Source of the DNA: Natronorubrum bangense
Lineage (GTDB): Archaea > Halobacteriota > Halobacteria > Halobacteriales > Natrialbaceae
Assembly: GCF_004799645.1 (NCBI RefSeq)
Contig: NZ_CP031306.1
Span: 248,001 to 312,000, forward strand
DNA: 64,000 nt
Direction: 5' to 3'
A program made the translations under genes and the position numbers. This document shows positions 46,278 through 57,636 of this stretch, in pieces; positions within the stretch are counted from its first letter, which is position 1; each line of letters begins with the position of its first letter. The notes beneath the pieces were generated by a model, which did no database searches, was not told the DNA's origin, and saw only the letters and a list, made by a program, of their open reading frames with translations.

Positions 46278-47267
46278 ATGGCCTTTGGAAAATTTCTGAT
46301 ACGACGGCTCCTGCAGGGGGTGTTCGTCATCTGGGGTGTCGTGACGATCACGTTCGCCCTACGAGCGCTTTCGCCGGGCGATCCCGTGAACTTGATTGCG
46401 GGTCAGGTCCCCGATCAGTCGACGCGGGACCAGATCCGACAGGATCTTGGCCTCGATCAGCCGATGTACGTACAGTATTTTGACTACCTTGGCAATCTGC
46501 TAACTGGGAACTTGGGGTACTCATACAATCAGCGTCGCGCGGTCAACGATATTATCGCACAACACTTCGCGGCGACAGTCGAACTCGCCGTGGCGGCGAC
46601 GGTCGTCGCGATCGTCATCGCGATTCCCCTCGGCGTCGTCAGCGCAACGCGGCGCGACCAGCCCGCCGACTACGCCGCGACGCTTGGCTCCCTCGTCGGG
46701 ATCAGTACGCCGAACTTCTGGCTTGGGATCATGCTGATCCTGATCGTCGCCATGCAGGTCGGCGTGTTTCCTACGTCCGGCCGGGGCATCGCATTCCACG
46801 AGGCGATGTACAACCTGTTCCGGTACGGCTACGTCGCCGATCTGCTCTCGTGGCTCAGCTATATCACTCTCCCGGCAATTACGCTGGGAACGTACTTCAC
46901 GGCGCTGATCACGCGGCTGACCAGAAGCGGCATGATCGACGAACTCGGGAAGCCGTACGTGACCGCGACGGAAGCCAAGGGGCTTCCACGGACGCTGGTT
47001 CGGTACAAACACGTCCTCCGGAACACACTGATCCCGATCATCACGGTCCTCGGGCTCCAGCTCGGGACGCTGATGGGCGGCGCGGTGATTACGGAGGAGG
47101 TATTCAACTGGCCCGGACTGGGACAGATGTTCATCACGTCGCTTCGAAACGGTGACTGGCCGGTCGTCCAAGGGATCGTGCTGTTCATCGCGGTCGCGTT
47201 CGTGCTGATCAACATCCTGGTTGACGCGCTCTACGCGCGGCTGAACCCGCAGGTGACCGACAGATGA
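46278..47267 (+). CDS. peptide ABC transporter permease, DppB type
   Basis: 329 residues, six membrane helices. FLIRRLLQGVFVIWGVVTIT starts the protein, and the EAA-like coupling loop is in EAKGLPRTLVRYKHVLRNTL. GAVITEEVFNWPGLGQMF is typical of DppB. The stop overlaps the dppC-like start by 4 bases. Confidence 0.95.
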   Translation: MAFGKFLIRRLLQGVFVIWGVVTITFALRALSPGDPVNLIAGQVPDQSTRDQIRQDLGLDQPMYVQYFDYLGNLLTGNLGYSYNQRRAVNDIIAQHFAATVELAVAATVVAIVIAIPLGVVSATRRDQPADYAATLGSLVGISTPNFWLGIMLILIVAMQVGVFPTSGRGIAFHEAMYNLFRYGYVADLLSWLSYITLPAITLGTYFTALITRLTRSGMIDELGKPYVTATEAKGLPRTLVRYKHVLRNTLIPIITVLGLQLGTLMGGAVITEEVFNWPGLGQMFITSLRNGDWPVVQGIVLFIAVAFVLINILVDALYARLNPQVTDR

Positions 47268-48271
47268 TTTCGAATCGAATCAAATCAAATCTGACGAAGG
47301 AACTGCGCCGGAGCTTGTTGGCGAAACTCGGTATCGTTATTTTCGTTTCGATCCTCCTCATGGGGCTGTTCGCTCCGGTGTTGGCGACGCACAATCCCCA
47401 CGAGCAGGGCCACAGCGACGAGGCCGGCGCATCGTATCCGCCGCTCGGTCTGACCGACGAAATCACGATCGCCCAGGACGGCGAACGAGTGAGCCACACC
47501 GTTGAAGGGACCAGCGAACACGTTCTCGGAACGAACAATGTCGGACAGGACATCTACTCACGGTTCCTCTACGGCGCCCGGACCTCGCTGCTCGTCGGAC
47601 TTTCCGGAACGCTGCTCGCGACCGCGATCGGCGTCCCCGTCGGACTGGTGGCGGGCTACTTTGGCGGCCGGGTTGACGACGGGCTCATGCGGATGGCGGA
47701 CGTCATGCTGGCGTTCCCGTCGCTCGTCCTCGCGCTAGCGCTGATGGGCGCGTTCGGCAGGGGAACGATCGGTATCCCCGATCCGATCGTCGTGGCTGGC
47801 TTCGCGGACGGAATGCCCGAGACGATCACGTTTCCCGGAATGGTCACGGTGGTGGTCGCGCTCGTCACATGGGTCTGGTTCGCACGCGTTGCCCGCGGAG
47901 AAGCGATGGCAATACGCAACGAGGAGTACGTCAAGGCAGCGCGCTCGCTCGGCGCGAACCACGCCACGATCATGCGCAAGCACGTCCTGCCCAACAGCCT
48001 GACGCCGATCATCGTGCTCGCGACGATCCAGGTCGCGGCGATCATCCTCCTCGAGAGTTCGCTTTCCTATCTGGGCTTCTCGGGGACGACCCTGTCGTGG
48101 GGCTACGAGATCCAGCGGGGACACGACGTGATGCGCAACCAGTGGTGGGTCGCCACCATCCCGGGGATCGGAATCGTCCTCTCCGTGATCGGTGTCAACC
48201 TGCTCGGCGATTGGCTACGGGACGCCCTCGACCCGAACATCGAGGGCGAAGGTGCCGGAGGTGCCGGCTAG
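47264..48271 (+). CDS. peptide ABC transporter permease, DppC type
   Basis: 335 residues. It has an N-terminal helix and a periplasmic loop of about 80 residues ending NNVGQDIYSRFLYGARTSL, then five helices with the EAA loop AARSLGANHATIMRKHVLPN. LESSLSYLGFSG near the end is characteristic. Co-translated with the DppB-like gene. Confidence 0.95.
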   Translation: MISNRIKSNLTKELRRSLLAKLGIVIFVSILLMGLFAPVLATHNPHEQGHSDEAGASYPPLGLTDEITIAQDGERVSHTVEGTSEHVLGTNNVGQDIYSRFLYGARTSLLVGLSGTLLATAIGVPVGLVAGYFGGRVDDGLMRMADVMLAFPSLVLALALMGAFGRGTIGIPDPIVVAGFADGMPETITFPGMVTVVVALVTWVWFARVARGEAMAIRNEEYVKAARSLGANHATIMRKHVLPNSLTPIIVLATIQVAAIILLESSLSYLGFSGTTLSWGYEIQRGHDVMRNQWWVATIPGIGIVLSVIGVNLLGDWLRDALDPNIEGEGAGGAG

Positions 48272-48272
48272 T

Positions 48273-49546
48273 ATGACCGACGAAATTCTTCGAGTCGATG
48301 GACTGAAGACCAGGTTCTTCACCGACGAGGGTCAGGTGAACGCAGTAGACGGGATCGACCTCTCGATCGACCGCGGCGACACGTACGGCATCGTCGGCGA
48401 GAGCGGCAGCGGCAAGAGCGTCACGGCCCGTTCGATTATCGACCTGATCGAACCGCCAGGCGAGATTACCAACGGCGAGATCTGGTACCGCGATCCCGAC
48501 CTCGCCGACGCGATCGCCGACGACTACCCGGACGCGATCGACGGCGATCGGATCGACCTGCTTCGAATCCCTCCGTCGGTTCGCCGCTCGCTGCGCGGGT
48601 CGAACTTCAGCATGATCTTTCAGGATCCCCAAAGCAGCTTCAACCCGACCATCACCGTCGGCGAGCAGATCGCCGAGGCGGTGGAGGTCCAGCGGCGCGC
48701 GAGCGCCAACCCTCGGTCAACCCGCGCACGATCGGAGGAGTACACGCTGACCTCGATGATCCTCGGATCGATGTTCTCCTCGAGACGGTACGTCTCGTCG
48801 GAGAGCCACGAGCAGGCGATCGAACTGCTCGAGCTGGTCGGCATCCCCGACCCAGTCGAGCGAGCCGACGAGTACCCCCACGAGTACTCCGGCGGGATGC
48901 TTCAGCGGGCGATGATTGCCCAGGCGCTGGCCGGCGAGCCCGACGTGCTGATCGCCGACGAGCCGACGACGGCACTGGACGTGACCATTCAGGCCCAGAT
49001 TCTGGATCTGCTCGACGACCTTCAGGAGGAACTGGGAATGACGATTCTCCTGATTACACACAACCTCGGCGTCGTCGCTCGCATGTGTGACCGCGTGGGC
49101 GTGATGTACGCCGGCGAAATCGTCGAACGCGGCACGCTCGAGGATGTCTTCGACGACCACGTCCACCCCTACACGGCAGGACTACTCGGTTCGGTTCCCG
49201 ACCTCGAGGGAGCGGCCGGCCGTCTCCAGCCGATTCCTGGGAACGTTCCGAGTCTCCTCGATCACGAGATGGAGAACAGATGTCATTTCGCCGACCGATG
49301 TCCGAAAGCCATGGAGGATTGCCTGGACCATCCGGCCGAGTATCCGGCGAGCGGCAGCGACGACCATACGGTGCGGTGTGTGCTCGCCGAAACGGGGTAT
49401 GACGACAAGAGAGCGCTGCCTGGCGACTACTTCGACGGGACGGGCCGTCCAGCCGGGGACAAACACGTCGGCCCCGATGACCGCGATGGAGACCATGGCG
49501 AAGAACGGCAACATCCGCCGGCCGAAACCACCGGAGGTGAACACCA

Positions 49547-49550
<4 letters not shown>
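48273..49550 (+). CDS. peptide ABC transporter ATPase, DppD type
   Basis: 425 residues from the ATG at 48273. Walker A is GESGSGKS, the Q-loop [12 protein letters not shown], the signature YSGGMLQR, Walker [13 protein letters not shown] and the switch His ITHNLG. Between the Q-loop and the signature lies an insertion of about 45 residues ([20 protein letters not shown]) absent from bacterial DppD. The C-terminal [14 protein letters not shown] resembles the Cys-rich oligopeptide ATPase tail that can hold an Fe-S centre in related proteins. Confidence 0.94.
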
Positions 49551-50854
<1,304 letters not shown>

Positions 50855-51099
50855 ACTCGGTCGTTCGTACGCCGTTCCCAGTCGTGTCAGTTGTCTATCC
50901 GGCGGTGAGCCGAGATACTCGGTCTCGAGCGTTACAGCCTCGAGATGAAACCACCAACCATTTCCCCCTGAATCGTCGGTACAACTCCCCCTGACAGCCT
51001 TAGCAGACGGTTTTCTGTACTCGAGTCGGCGGTCGAACAGCAGGGTGACCCAATCTGTGTTGGCAGCAGGTGTAATATGGCGTGGTTCCTCGAAGAGGT

Positions 51100-51465
51100 A
51101 TGAACAACGCGACCGCCACTCGGATGGAAGCAGCGTGTTCACTCCTTGCAGAGTCAGAACGCCGATATCTCCTCTACGAACTGGCAACCCACAGCGGCGC
51201 GAACCTCGAAGAGGTCGTTGGTCAGATTGCTGCGTGGGAACACGACGACGATCAGACACAGGTCGACGACGAAACCAGACAGCGTGTCTACGTTTCGCTA
51301 GTCCACAACCATCTGCCTCGGCTCGCGGATTACGGGATCATCGAATACGACCTTCGAAGTGGTGACATCGTCCTCGACGACGGCTTCGACGATATCAAGC
51401 CGCTTTTGAACCAGTTCAAACAGACCGAAGACGACCCGACACTTCGCCGACTCTCATCGCTGTGA
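51100..51465 (+). CDS. DUF7344 winged-helix-like regulator
   Basis: 121 residues. CSLLAESERRYLLYELATHS followed by EEVVGQIAAWEHDDDQTQVD, then SLVHNHLPRLADYGIIEYD, fits the haloarchaeal DUF7344 winged-helix family found alone or behind receiver domains. It is probably a DNA-binding regulator; the targets are unknown. Confidence 0.82.
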   Translation: MNNATATRMEAACSLLAESERRYLLYELATHSGANLEEVVGQIAAWEHDDDQTQVDDETRQRVYVSLVHNHLPRLADYGIIEYDLRSGDIVLDDGFDDIKPLLNQFKQTEDDPTLRRLSSL

Positions 51466-51605
51466 ACTGACCGGATTTTCGTCGCCATCCAGACACTCTG
51501 AGCTGGTCTCGTGGTCGTCAACCTCTGCATCTTACTGAATCGCTCCATCTGCCAGCGCTGTTCTCGAATCGAAACAGAGAGGGGGCTCCTGACGAGACGT
51601 TCGAT

Positions 51606-52532
51606 GTGAGTCGCGCTCGAACGCTTGGGCTTTTTTTGGCCCTTGCAGGAATCTGGGGGACCGCGTTTGTCGCGATCAGTGCAGGCCTCGAGCACTTTCC
51701 ACCAGTGCTGTTCGCAGCACTGCGATACGATATCGCAGGCGTGGTCATGCTTGCCTACGCGGCCTACGCCGTCGACGACTGGTATCCGAGCGGGCGCGAC
51801 GAGTGGGCGGTGGTCGTCGTCGGAGCGACGCTGCTGATCGCGGCCTATCACGTCTTCTTGTTCGTCGGCCAGCAAAACACGACCGCAGCTGCAGCCGCAA
51901 TCGTGGTGAGTCTCTCACCGGTTTTGACGACCGGTTTCGCTCGAGTGCTCGTCCCATCCGACGCGCTGTCGCCGCTTGGTACCGCCGGCTTGCTCGTCGG
52001 GCTGGTTGGTGTTGGCGTGATCGCCCAGCCAGATCCCTCGAATCTGCTGACGACAGATGTCGTTGCAACGCTGCTGGTGTTCTGTGCCGCCGCTGCGTTC
52101 GCACTCGGGAGTGTCCTCACTCGCCGTCTCGAGACCACGTTGCCGATCGAGACGATGGAGGCGTGGTCGATGCTCGGCGGTGCACTCCTGATGCACGCTG
52201 TGAGTCTGGCGCTGCGCGAGCCACTTGAGCCATCGACGTGGACACATCCCGAGGCGATCGGTGCGCTCGGCTATCTCGCACTCGTCGCGAGCGCGCTGGG
52301 GTTTCTGCTGTATTTCGACCTGCTCGAGCGCCTCGGTGCCGTCGAGATCAACATGGTTTCGTACGTTGCGCCGATCTTCGCCGCGCTGGTCGGCTGGCTC
52401 TATCTGGGCGAAGTCATCGATGCGACGACCGTCGTCGGCTTCGGGCTCATCGCGACCGGCTTCGTTCTCGTCAAGCGGCAGGTGCTGCGCCGCGCGGTTG
52501 GACAGCTCCGCCGACACAAGTCGAGTGAGTGA
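51606..52532 (+). CDS. EamA-family drug/metabolite transporter
   Basis: 308 residues, ten membrane helices in two EamA repeats. It begins with GTG (MSRARTLGLFLALAGIWGTA). LEHFPPVLFAALRYDIAGVV marks repeat 1, and FLLYFDLLERLGAVEINMVS with YLGEVIDATTVVGFGLIATG marks repeat 2. Probable exporter of amino acids or small metabolites. Confidence 0.92.
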   Translation: MSRARTLGLFLALAGIWGTAFVAISAGLEHFPPVLFAALRYDIAGVVMLAYAAYAVDDWYPSGRDEWAVVVVGATLLIAAYHVFLFVGQQNTTAAAAAIVVSLSPVLTTGFARVLVPSDALSPLGTAGLLVGLVGVGVIAQPDPSNLLTTDVVATLLVFCAAAAFALGSVLTRRLETTLPIETMEAWSMLGGALLMHAVSLALREPLEPSTWTHPEAIGALGYLALVASALGFLLYFDLLERLGAVEINMVSYVAPIFAALVGWLYLGEVIDATTVVGFGLIATGFVLVKRQVLRRAVGQLRRHKSSE

Positions 52533-52560
52533 GCGAGGGTACAGTCGCGAACACGACTCG

Positions 52561-52851
52561 TTACTGGTCAGACTCTCGGCGACGGTGTGCATGCCCAACG
52601 TACAGTGCGAGGAGATGCAGGATGATCAACCCGAGAAAGAGACTCGCCTCGAAGGACGTCGACAGGCCAGTGATAAGCACCGGGAGGTACAGAATCGGCA
52701 GGACGATCGCGCCCCAGAACCCCGTGGTGCGAATCGGCCCAGCAAGCGATGGGACGATCTTCTCGAGTGTCCCATCAACGTCTTGATCCTCGCCATCTCG
52801 CTCTCGAGACACCACGGTGTCCTGATCGTGACCGGAGGGTTGGTTCGACAT
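52561..52851 (-). CDS. small two-helix membrane protein
   Basis: 96 residues from the ATG at 52851 (MSNQPSGHDQDTVVSRERDG). A hydrophilic acidic first third is followed by two membrane helices (about residues 46-62 and 68-85, GAIVLPILYLPVLITGLSTS and LFLGLIILHLLALYVGHAHR), ending RRRESDQ. Conserved-looking but unassigned. The convergent EamA gene ends 29 bases away. Confidence 0.7.
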   Translation of the reverse strand: MSNQPSGHDQDTVVSRERDGEDQDVDGTLEKIVPSLAGPIRTTGFWGAIVLPILYLPVLITGLSTSFEASLFLGLIILHLLALYVGHAHRRRESDQ

Positions 52852-53079
52852 CGAACTACTCAGTTCTTTCAACTGAGTGGATTTCAGCAGATAGACCAGC
52901 ACGAGCGTTTCACCGTGTTGTGAGAGGTTTACCGTGTGTAAGGTCGGCCTGAATCTGAATCCCACCCTCTCCACTCGAATTGGTCGATTCTCAGCCGGAT
53001 GGCTCCAGCGGACACCGTTCAGTATGCAATTGCTACAGCCATCAAAAAACCGAAACCGCACCCAAAGCCGACTCGTGGG

Positions 53080-55308
53080 TTACTGGAAGCCGATCCGACT
53101 GCCGCGTCGTCCCGTCGGGTCCGGCCCGCTCGAGCCACCTTTGAACTCCTCTTCGATCTGCTCGTAGTACTCGAGGATGTCGTCGGTGATCGTCGGTCGG
53201 ACGTTCTCCATGGCCTTTCGGAAGTGACGCATTTCGACGATATCGGCCTCGTGGTCCTCGCGTAGCGCTTCGATCGCCGCCTCGCGGGCGATCGACTCGA
53301 GGTCGCTGCCGACGTAGCCGTCGGTGATCTCGGCAATCTCACGGAGCGTGACATCGGCTGCCAGCGGTGTTTCCTCCGTGTGAATGTTGAGGATGCGTTC
53401 ACGACCGTCGATGTCGGGCTCGCCGATCATGACGAGCCGGTCGAACCGACCCGAACGCAAGAGCGCGGGATCGATCATGTCCGGACGGTTCGTCGCCCCG
53501 ATGACCATCACGTTCTCCATCTCCTCTAACCCGTCGAGTTCGGTCAGCAGCTGGTTGACGACGCGTTCGGAGACGTTCGAGCCGACTTCGCCGCCTCGGC
53601 CCGGCGCGAGCGCGTCGAGTTCGTCGAAGAAGATCACCGTTGGCGAGACCTGCCGCGCCTTGCGGAAGGTCTGTCGGATGGCCTTCTCCGATTCGCCGAC
53701 CCACTTGCTGAGCAGCTGTGGGCCACGCACCGAGATGAAGTTCGCGTTGGTCTCGTTGGCGACGGCTTTCGCCATGAGCGTCTTCCCGGTGCCGGGCGGG
53801 CCGTACAGCAAGACGCCGGATGGCGGATCGACGCCCAGCCGACTGAACCGCTCGGGGTTGTTCAGTGGCCACTCGACGGACTCTTGGACTTGCTCTTTGG
53901 CGTCGTGGAGACCGCCGACGTCGTCCCAGGAGATCTTCGGGAGTTCGACGAGCACCTCCCGCATCGCCGAGGGTTCGACCTCGTTGAGTGCGCCACGGAA
54001 GTCCTGGCGCTTGACGATCATCCGGTCGATCAGGCTCGGCGGGATATCCTCCTCGTCGAGATCGATCTCCGGAAGGTATCGGCGCAGCGCCTTCATCGCG
54101 GCCTCTTTCGTCAGCGACTCGATGTCCGCCCCGACGAAGCCGTGGGTCTCGTCGGCCAGATGGCCGAGGTTGACGTCATCCGACAGCGGCATCCCGCGCG
54201 TGTGGATCTGGAGGATCTCCTCGCGACCCACCTCGTCGGGCACACCGATTTCGATCTCACGGTCGAACCGGCCGGGTCGACGCAGCGCGGGGTCGACCGA
54301 ATCGACGCGGTTGGTCGCTGCGATGACGATGACCTGACCCCGTGCCTCGAGGCCGTCCATCATCGTCAGCAGCTGAGCGACGACACGGCGTTCGACCTCG
54401 CCGGTGACATCTTCACGTTTCGGTGCGATCGAGTCGAGTTCGTCGATGAAGATGATCGATGGCGACTCCTCGCTTGCATCCTCGAAGATCTCCCGGAGCT
54501 GTTGTTCGGACTCGCCGTAGTATTTCGAGATGATCTCCGGGCCTGCAATGGAGAAGAAACTCGCGGACGTCTCGTTGGCGACGGCTTTGGCGAGCAGCGT
54601 CTTCCCCGTGCCAGGTGGGCCGTGAAGCAAGACACCCTGTGGCGGCTCGATCCCCAACTTCTTGAAGATCTGTGGGTGTTTCATCGGGAGTTCGACCATC
54701 TCCCGCACGCGTTGAATTTCGCCTTGGAGGCCGCCGATGTCCTCGTAGGTGATCCCGCCACCGGTCTTCTCGAAGCCGCTGATCGGCTCCTCGCGGAGTT
54801 CGACGTCGGTGTCCTCGGTGATGAGGACGACGCCCTCGGGTTCGGTTTCGACGGCGATGAGCGGAATCGCCTGCCCCGGCGAGCGCATGAACGGGTGGTT
54901 CGTCGAACTCATCACGGGAACGATGTCGCGGCCGACGACCGGCCGTTTTAAGATCTGGCGTTTGACCATGCCAGCCGCGTCGGAGCCGAACTGGACTGAC
55001 GCCTCCTCCGGCGGCGCGAGCGTGAGTTTGTCCGCTTTCGTGGCTTCAGCCTTGCGGATCGTGACTCGCTCGCCGATACCCACATCGGCGTTTTGCCGAG
55101 TGAAGCCGTCGATGCGGACCGTATCCGTGTTCCAGTCCTGCCGGTCTGCGCGCCACACCTTCGCGGCGGTGGTGTTCGCGCCTTCAATTTCGATGATGTC
55201 GCCCGGACTCAGCTTTAGATGCAACAGCGTGTCCGGATCGAGTCGGGCGATACCACGACCCGAGTCGTTCGGGTATGCCTTCGCAACCTCCAGTTGAACT
55301 TCATTCAT
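53080..55308 (-). CDS. cdc48: CDC48/VCP-type AAA ATPase
   Basis: 742 residues: the N-domain ([20 protein letters not shown], double-psi barrel), then two AAA modules. D1 has Walker A GPPGTGKT (near 230) and Walker [17 protein letters not shown]2 has GPPGTGKT (near 505) and [15 protein letters not shown], each with SRH arginines ([40 protein letters not shown]). It unfolds and extracts proteins for the proteasome and other pathways. The C-terminus lacks the HbYX tail and ends [10 protein letters not shown]. Haloarchaea often have several paralogues. Confidence 0.96.
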   Translation of the reverse strand: MNEVQLEVAKAYPNDSGRGIARLDPDTLLHLKLSPGDIIEIEGANTTAAKVWRADRQDWNTDTVRIDGFTRQNADVGIGERVTIRKAEATKADKLTLAPPEEASVQFGSDAAGMVKRQILKRPVVGRDIVPVMSSTNHPFMRSPGQAIPLIAVETEPEGVVLITEDTDVELREEPISGFEKTGGGITYEDIGGLQGEIQRVREMVELPMKHPQIFKKLGIEPPQGVLLHGPPGTGKTLLAKAVANETSASFFSIAGPEIISKYYGESEQQLREIFEDASEESPSIIFIDELDSIAPKREDVTGEVERRVVAQLLTMMDGLEARGQVIVIAATNRVDSVDPALRRPGRFDREIEIGVPDEVGREEILQIHTRGMPLSDDVNLGHLADETHGFVGADIESLTKEAAMKALRRYLPEIDLDEEDIPPSLIDRMIVKRQDFRGALNEVEPSAMREVLVELPKISWDDVGGLHDAKEQVQESVEWPLNNPERFSRLGVDPPSGVLLYGPPGTGKTLMAKAVANETNANFISVRGPQLLSKWVGESEKAIRQTFRKARQVSPTVIFFDELDALAPGRGGEVGSNVSERVVNQLLTELDGLEEMENVMVIGATNRPDMIDPALLRSGRFDRLVMIGEPDIDGRERILNIHTEETPLAADVTLREIAEITDGYVGSDLESIAREAAIEALREDHEADIVEMRHFRKAMENVRPTITDDILEYYEQIEEEFKGGSSGPDPTGRRGSRIGFQ

Positions 55309-55849
55309 GATTCGGGATGGACGGCGATGTCAATGACTCCGCTTCCTGAGCGGATAGTTTTTTTGCTAGCGCAGATTGTTACCGTGCTAGATGCTATCAC
55401 ATCGAGGTATGACTGGCGCGTACATAGATGTACCGGCATCGGTTGGTTTTGATGGTACCGACAGCTGCTCGAGGCAGCTATTCGTGGCAATTGGATGCGA
55501 GTTGTTGTGACCGATACTGCTTACTCCTCCTCGTGTTTGATGGCACGTGTGCACAAGCAGTGATTTGACCCTCAGTACAGTGATCGATGTCAGAGTCGCC
55601 CCGACGACTACGTCGAAAGCCATGTCACCGCAGCTATCTCGAGGTCTGCGAGCGTACTGGGGGTGGACCTCGAGGGCACCTCGATTCAGTTGCGACTGCA
55701 CAAGTGTGGCAGTGAGACCCGTAACCAATGCCGATGATCCTCTGTCGACCAAGTCCCGCTGTGTGACCACGAGTGGTGTGGGGTTGGCGATGTCCGGACC
55801 GAGCATCTCAAGATCTCGGAAGCTGATCAGCGACGGGTGCAGTCGATGC
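55309..55849. other. region upstream of the larC relic
   Basis: 541 bases with no intact gene. Fragmented frames on the plus strand, such as DADDPLSTKSRCVTTSGVGL near 55725-55790, might be a decayed middle part of larC, but the similarity is weak. Confidence 0.4.
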
Positions 55850-56163
55850 GAACCGGCGAAAGACGATATGACCGTCCTCGAGACAGACCTCGACGACACG
55901 ACGCCGGAGATTCTCGGCGGACTTCGGGAGAGGCTGGCCGACACAGGAGCGCGTGACGCAGGGGTCACACACCGCTGAATGCGAGAGTTCGAGACGTGCG
56001 AAGTGACAGTAAAGGTCTCGAGCGACGTGATGGTGATGAGCAGGTGTACGACGTGAGTGCGGAAGACGACGACGCCGAGACAGTCGCCGCAAAAGCGGAC
56101 GTCCCGACCCGTAACGTGATTCGTCGGATCGAATCCGGCGCTCGAGATATAGTCCGGAGTTAG
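55850..56163 (+). pseudogene. larC: decayed larC (nickel-pincer cofactor protein) C-terminal part
   Basis: The frame at 55859-55960 reads DDMTVLETDLDDTTPEILGG and LRERLADTGARD, the LarC segment that begins the C-terminal domain. A stop follows at 55976. Further on, FETCEVTVKVSSDV occurs in one frame and VYDVSAEDDDAETVAAKADV with PTRNVIRRIE in another, matching the last 40 residues of haloarchaeal LarC. The intervening roughly 80-100 codons are deleted and frameshifts break the rest. LarC completes the cofactor of lactate racemase, so this strain probably does not make it from this copy. Confidence 0.8.
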
Positions 56164-56182
56164 TTGTGATCGACGACGCGAG

Positions 56183-57214
56183 TTACTCGAACTCGACGAC
56201 GAGATCAACGTAGTACGGGGCGTCGTCGATCGACGGGTCCTCGGGCGCGTCGTCCACGTAGAGCAACCAGACGACGCGTGTCTCTTCGTCGGCGAGGGAT
56301 GATTTGAGTTCGTACTCGAGGCGTTCGGTTTCTCCGTGATTCAGCGAGAGATCGGTCCGGTGGAGTTCGCGCTCTTCCCCAACGGCCGTCTCGCCGTTCT
56401 CGTTCCCGGATTCGAGCGACTGTTCGACAGCGACGAGCGTGTATTCTGTGGTTCTGTGCTCGTGATTCTCGACCTCGACAATAAATTCCGCAGGTTCTTC
56501 CTCCACTACCTCCGTTGGGAGCCCGTCAGCGGTCAACTCCCCGTTCTCCGTTTCGGTGAGCAGTGAGAGTGAAGAGAATTCGTCGTCCTGTGGAAGATTG
56601 ACGGCGGCGAACCCGACGCTACCAGCCACGAGAAGCAACGACACCACGAGGAGGACGGTCAACGCGGCGTCGGCCCAGCCGTCGAACGGGAGGGCGCTCG
56701 ATCGCCCCGTCGCGAGCCACGAGCGGATTGGAACCGAAAACTGCTCCTCTTCGGGGAGGTTCCGACGCCTGACCGTAGCGATCGCAGTCACAATGAGGGT
56801 AAACGCGGTGAGAGCGGCGGTCGTAGAGGTGAGGTGAACTCCGTTGTACGTGCGAGCCAGGGGAAAGCCGAGTGCCGGTACGATAACAAAGCTAAGCGCG
56901 AACGAGAGCCCTACCCGTTCGACGCTGCCGATACCGGACCGCAGTCGCCCCGATCGCAGCGAATCTGGATCGTCTACAGGCGCACAATCGGTTAGATCAG
57001 TGTCGTCGGGATACAGTGCGGCGACGACGACGTAACCGGGAACAAACAGGACGAACGCTACCGCGACAGGAACGCGGATTGGTGTTTCTCGAACGATCGG
57101 CGCAAAGACCGCGAAGTTGAGTAGAACAACGGCAGCGATGACGAGCACGAGATCGACCGGGACCGTCCCGCGGCGATGACCGTTCGACGACATATCCGAG
57201 CGATCGGTTCTCAT
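56183..57214 (-). CDS. DUF1616 domain membrane protein
   Basis: 343 residues. Four to five membrane helices in the N-terminal half include VLVIAAVVLLNFAVFAPIV and VALFVLF-like VAFVLFVPGYVVVAALYP. Then a large extracellular strand-rich domain (VEVENHEHRTTEYTLVAVEQ) follows. This is DUF1616, frequent in archaeal envelope and polysaccharide loci. A minus-strand TATA-like CTTTTAC at 57239-57245 is 28 bases before the ATG at 57214, supporting that start over the ATG at 57193. Confidence 0.85.
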   Translation of the reverse strand: MRTDRSDMSSNGHRRGTVPVDLVLVIAAVVLLNFAVFAPIVRETPIRVPVAVAFVLFVPGYVVVAALYPDDTDLTDCAPVDDPDSLRSGRLRSGIGSVERVGLSFALSFVIVPALGFPLARTYNGVHLTSTTAALTAFTLIVTAIATVRRRNLPEEEQFSVPIRSWLATGRSSALPFDGWADAALTVLLVVSLLLVAGSVGFAAVNLPQDDEFSSLSLLTETENGELTADGLPTEVVEEEPAEFIVEVENHEHRTTEYTLVAVEQSLESGNENGETAVGEERELHRTDLSLNHGETERLEYELKSSLADEETRVVWLLYVDDAPEDPSIDDAPYYVDLVVEFE

Positions 57215-57636
57215 CCGGTCACTCTACTTCTGTTGACGGTAAAAGACCAGTTGGCGACTTACCATACTGTAACGTCTTCTGGACTATTCCCGGAATACGG
57301 TCGTAGGTAACAGATCGTGTTAACCGAATGTAAACGATCGGACGGAGCAGACGGTGACTTCGTGGAAACAGCGTCCCAGCGGTAATAACATATTACCTCC
57401 CCTCCCTTTGAAATTCCCTATTCACGTAGTGTCCCCGATGATCAACTCACGACGATCCGCGGCGAGGCGTGCCCCGTTCGGCGAGTCTCCGCTGTCTCGA
57501 GCGAATTACGGCGGTTGTCGGTCTCGACGGCGTCGACTTGTCCGGTCCGCAAACGACACGGCCAACGGAGGCACGGTCCCTGCCGGTTCGTCCGACGAAA
57601 CGCGATCACGATCGAACTCGCAGGCGATGGAGGACC
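57215..57636. other. intergenic region with short palindrome
   Basis: 422 bases between divergent genes. GGTAATA-ACA-TATTACC (57381-57397) is a perfect 7-base-arm inverted repeat, a possible operator or promoter element. No gene is supported: the upstream frames lack acidic bias. Confidence 0.45.
57239..57245 (-). promoter_or_regulatory. TATA-like box of the DUF1616 gene
   Basis: CTTTTAC on the minus strand, 28 bases from the ATG at 57214. Confidence 0.4.

Noticed and set aside
53884..54951. A 355-codon open frame antisense to cdc48
   Set aside because: A shadow of the AAA ATPase gene.
55387..56208. A minus-strand open frame of 273 codons
   Set aside because: It is Ser/Arg rich, not acidic, and opposite the LarC-like peptides that explain this stretch better.
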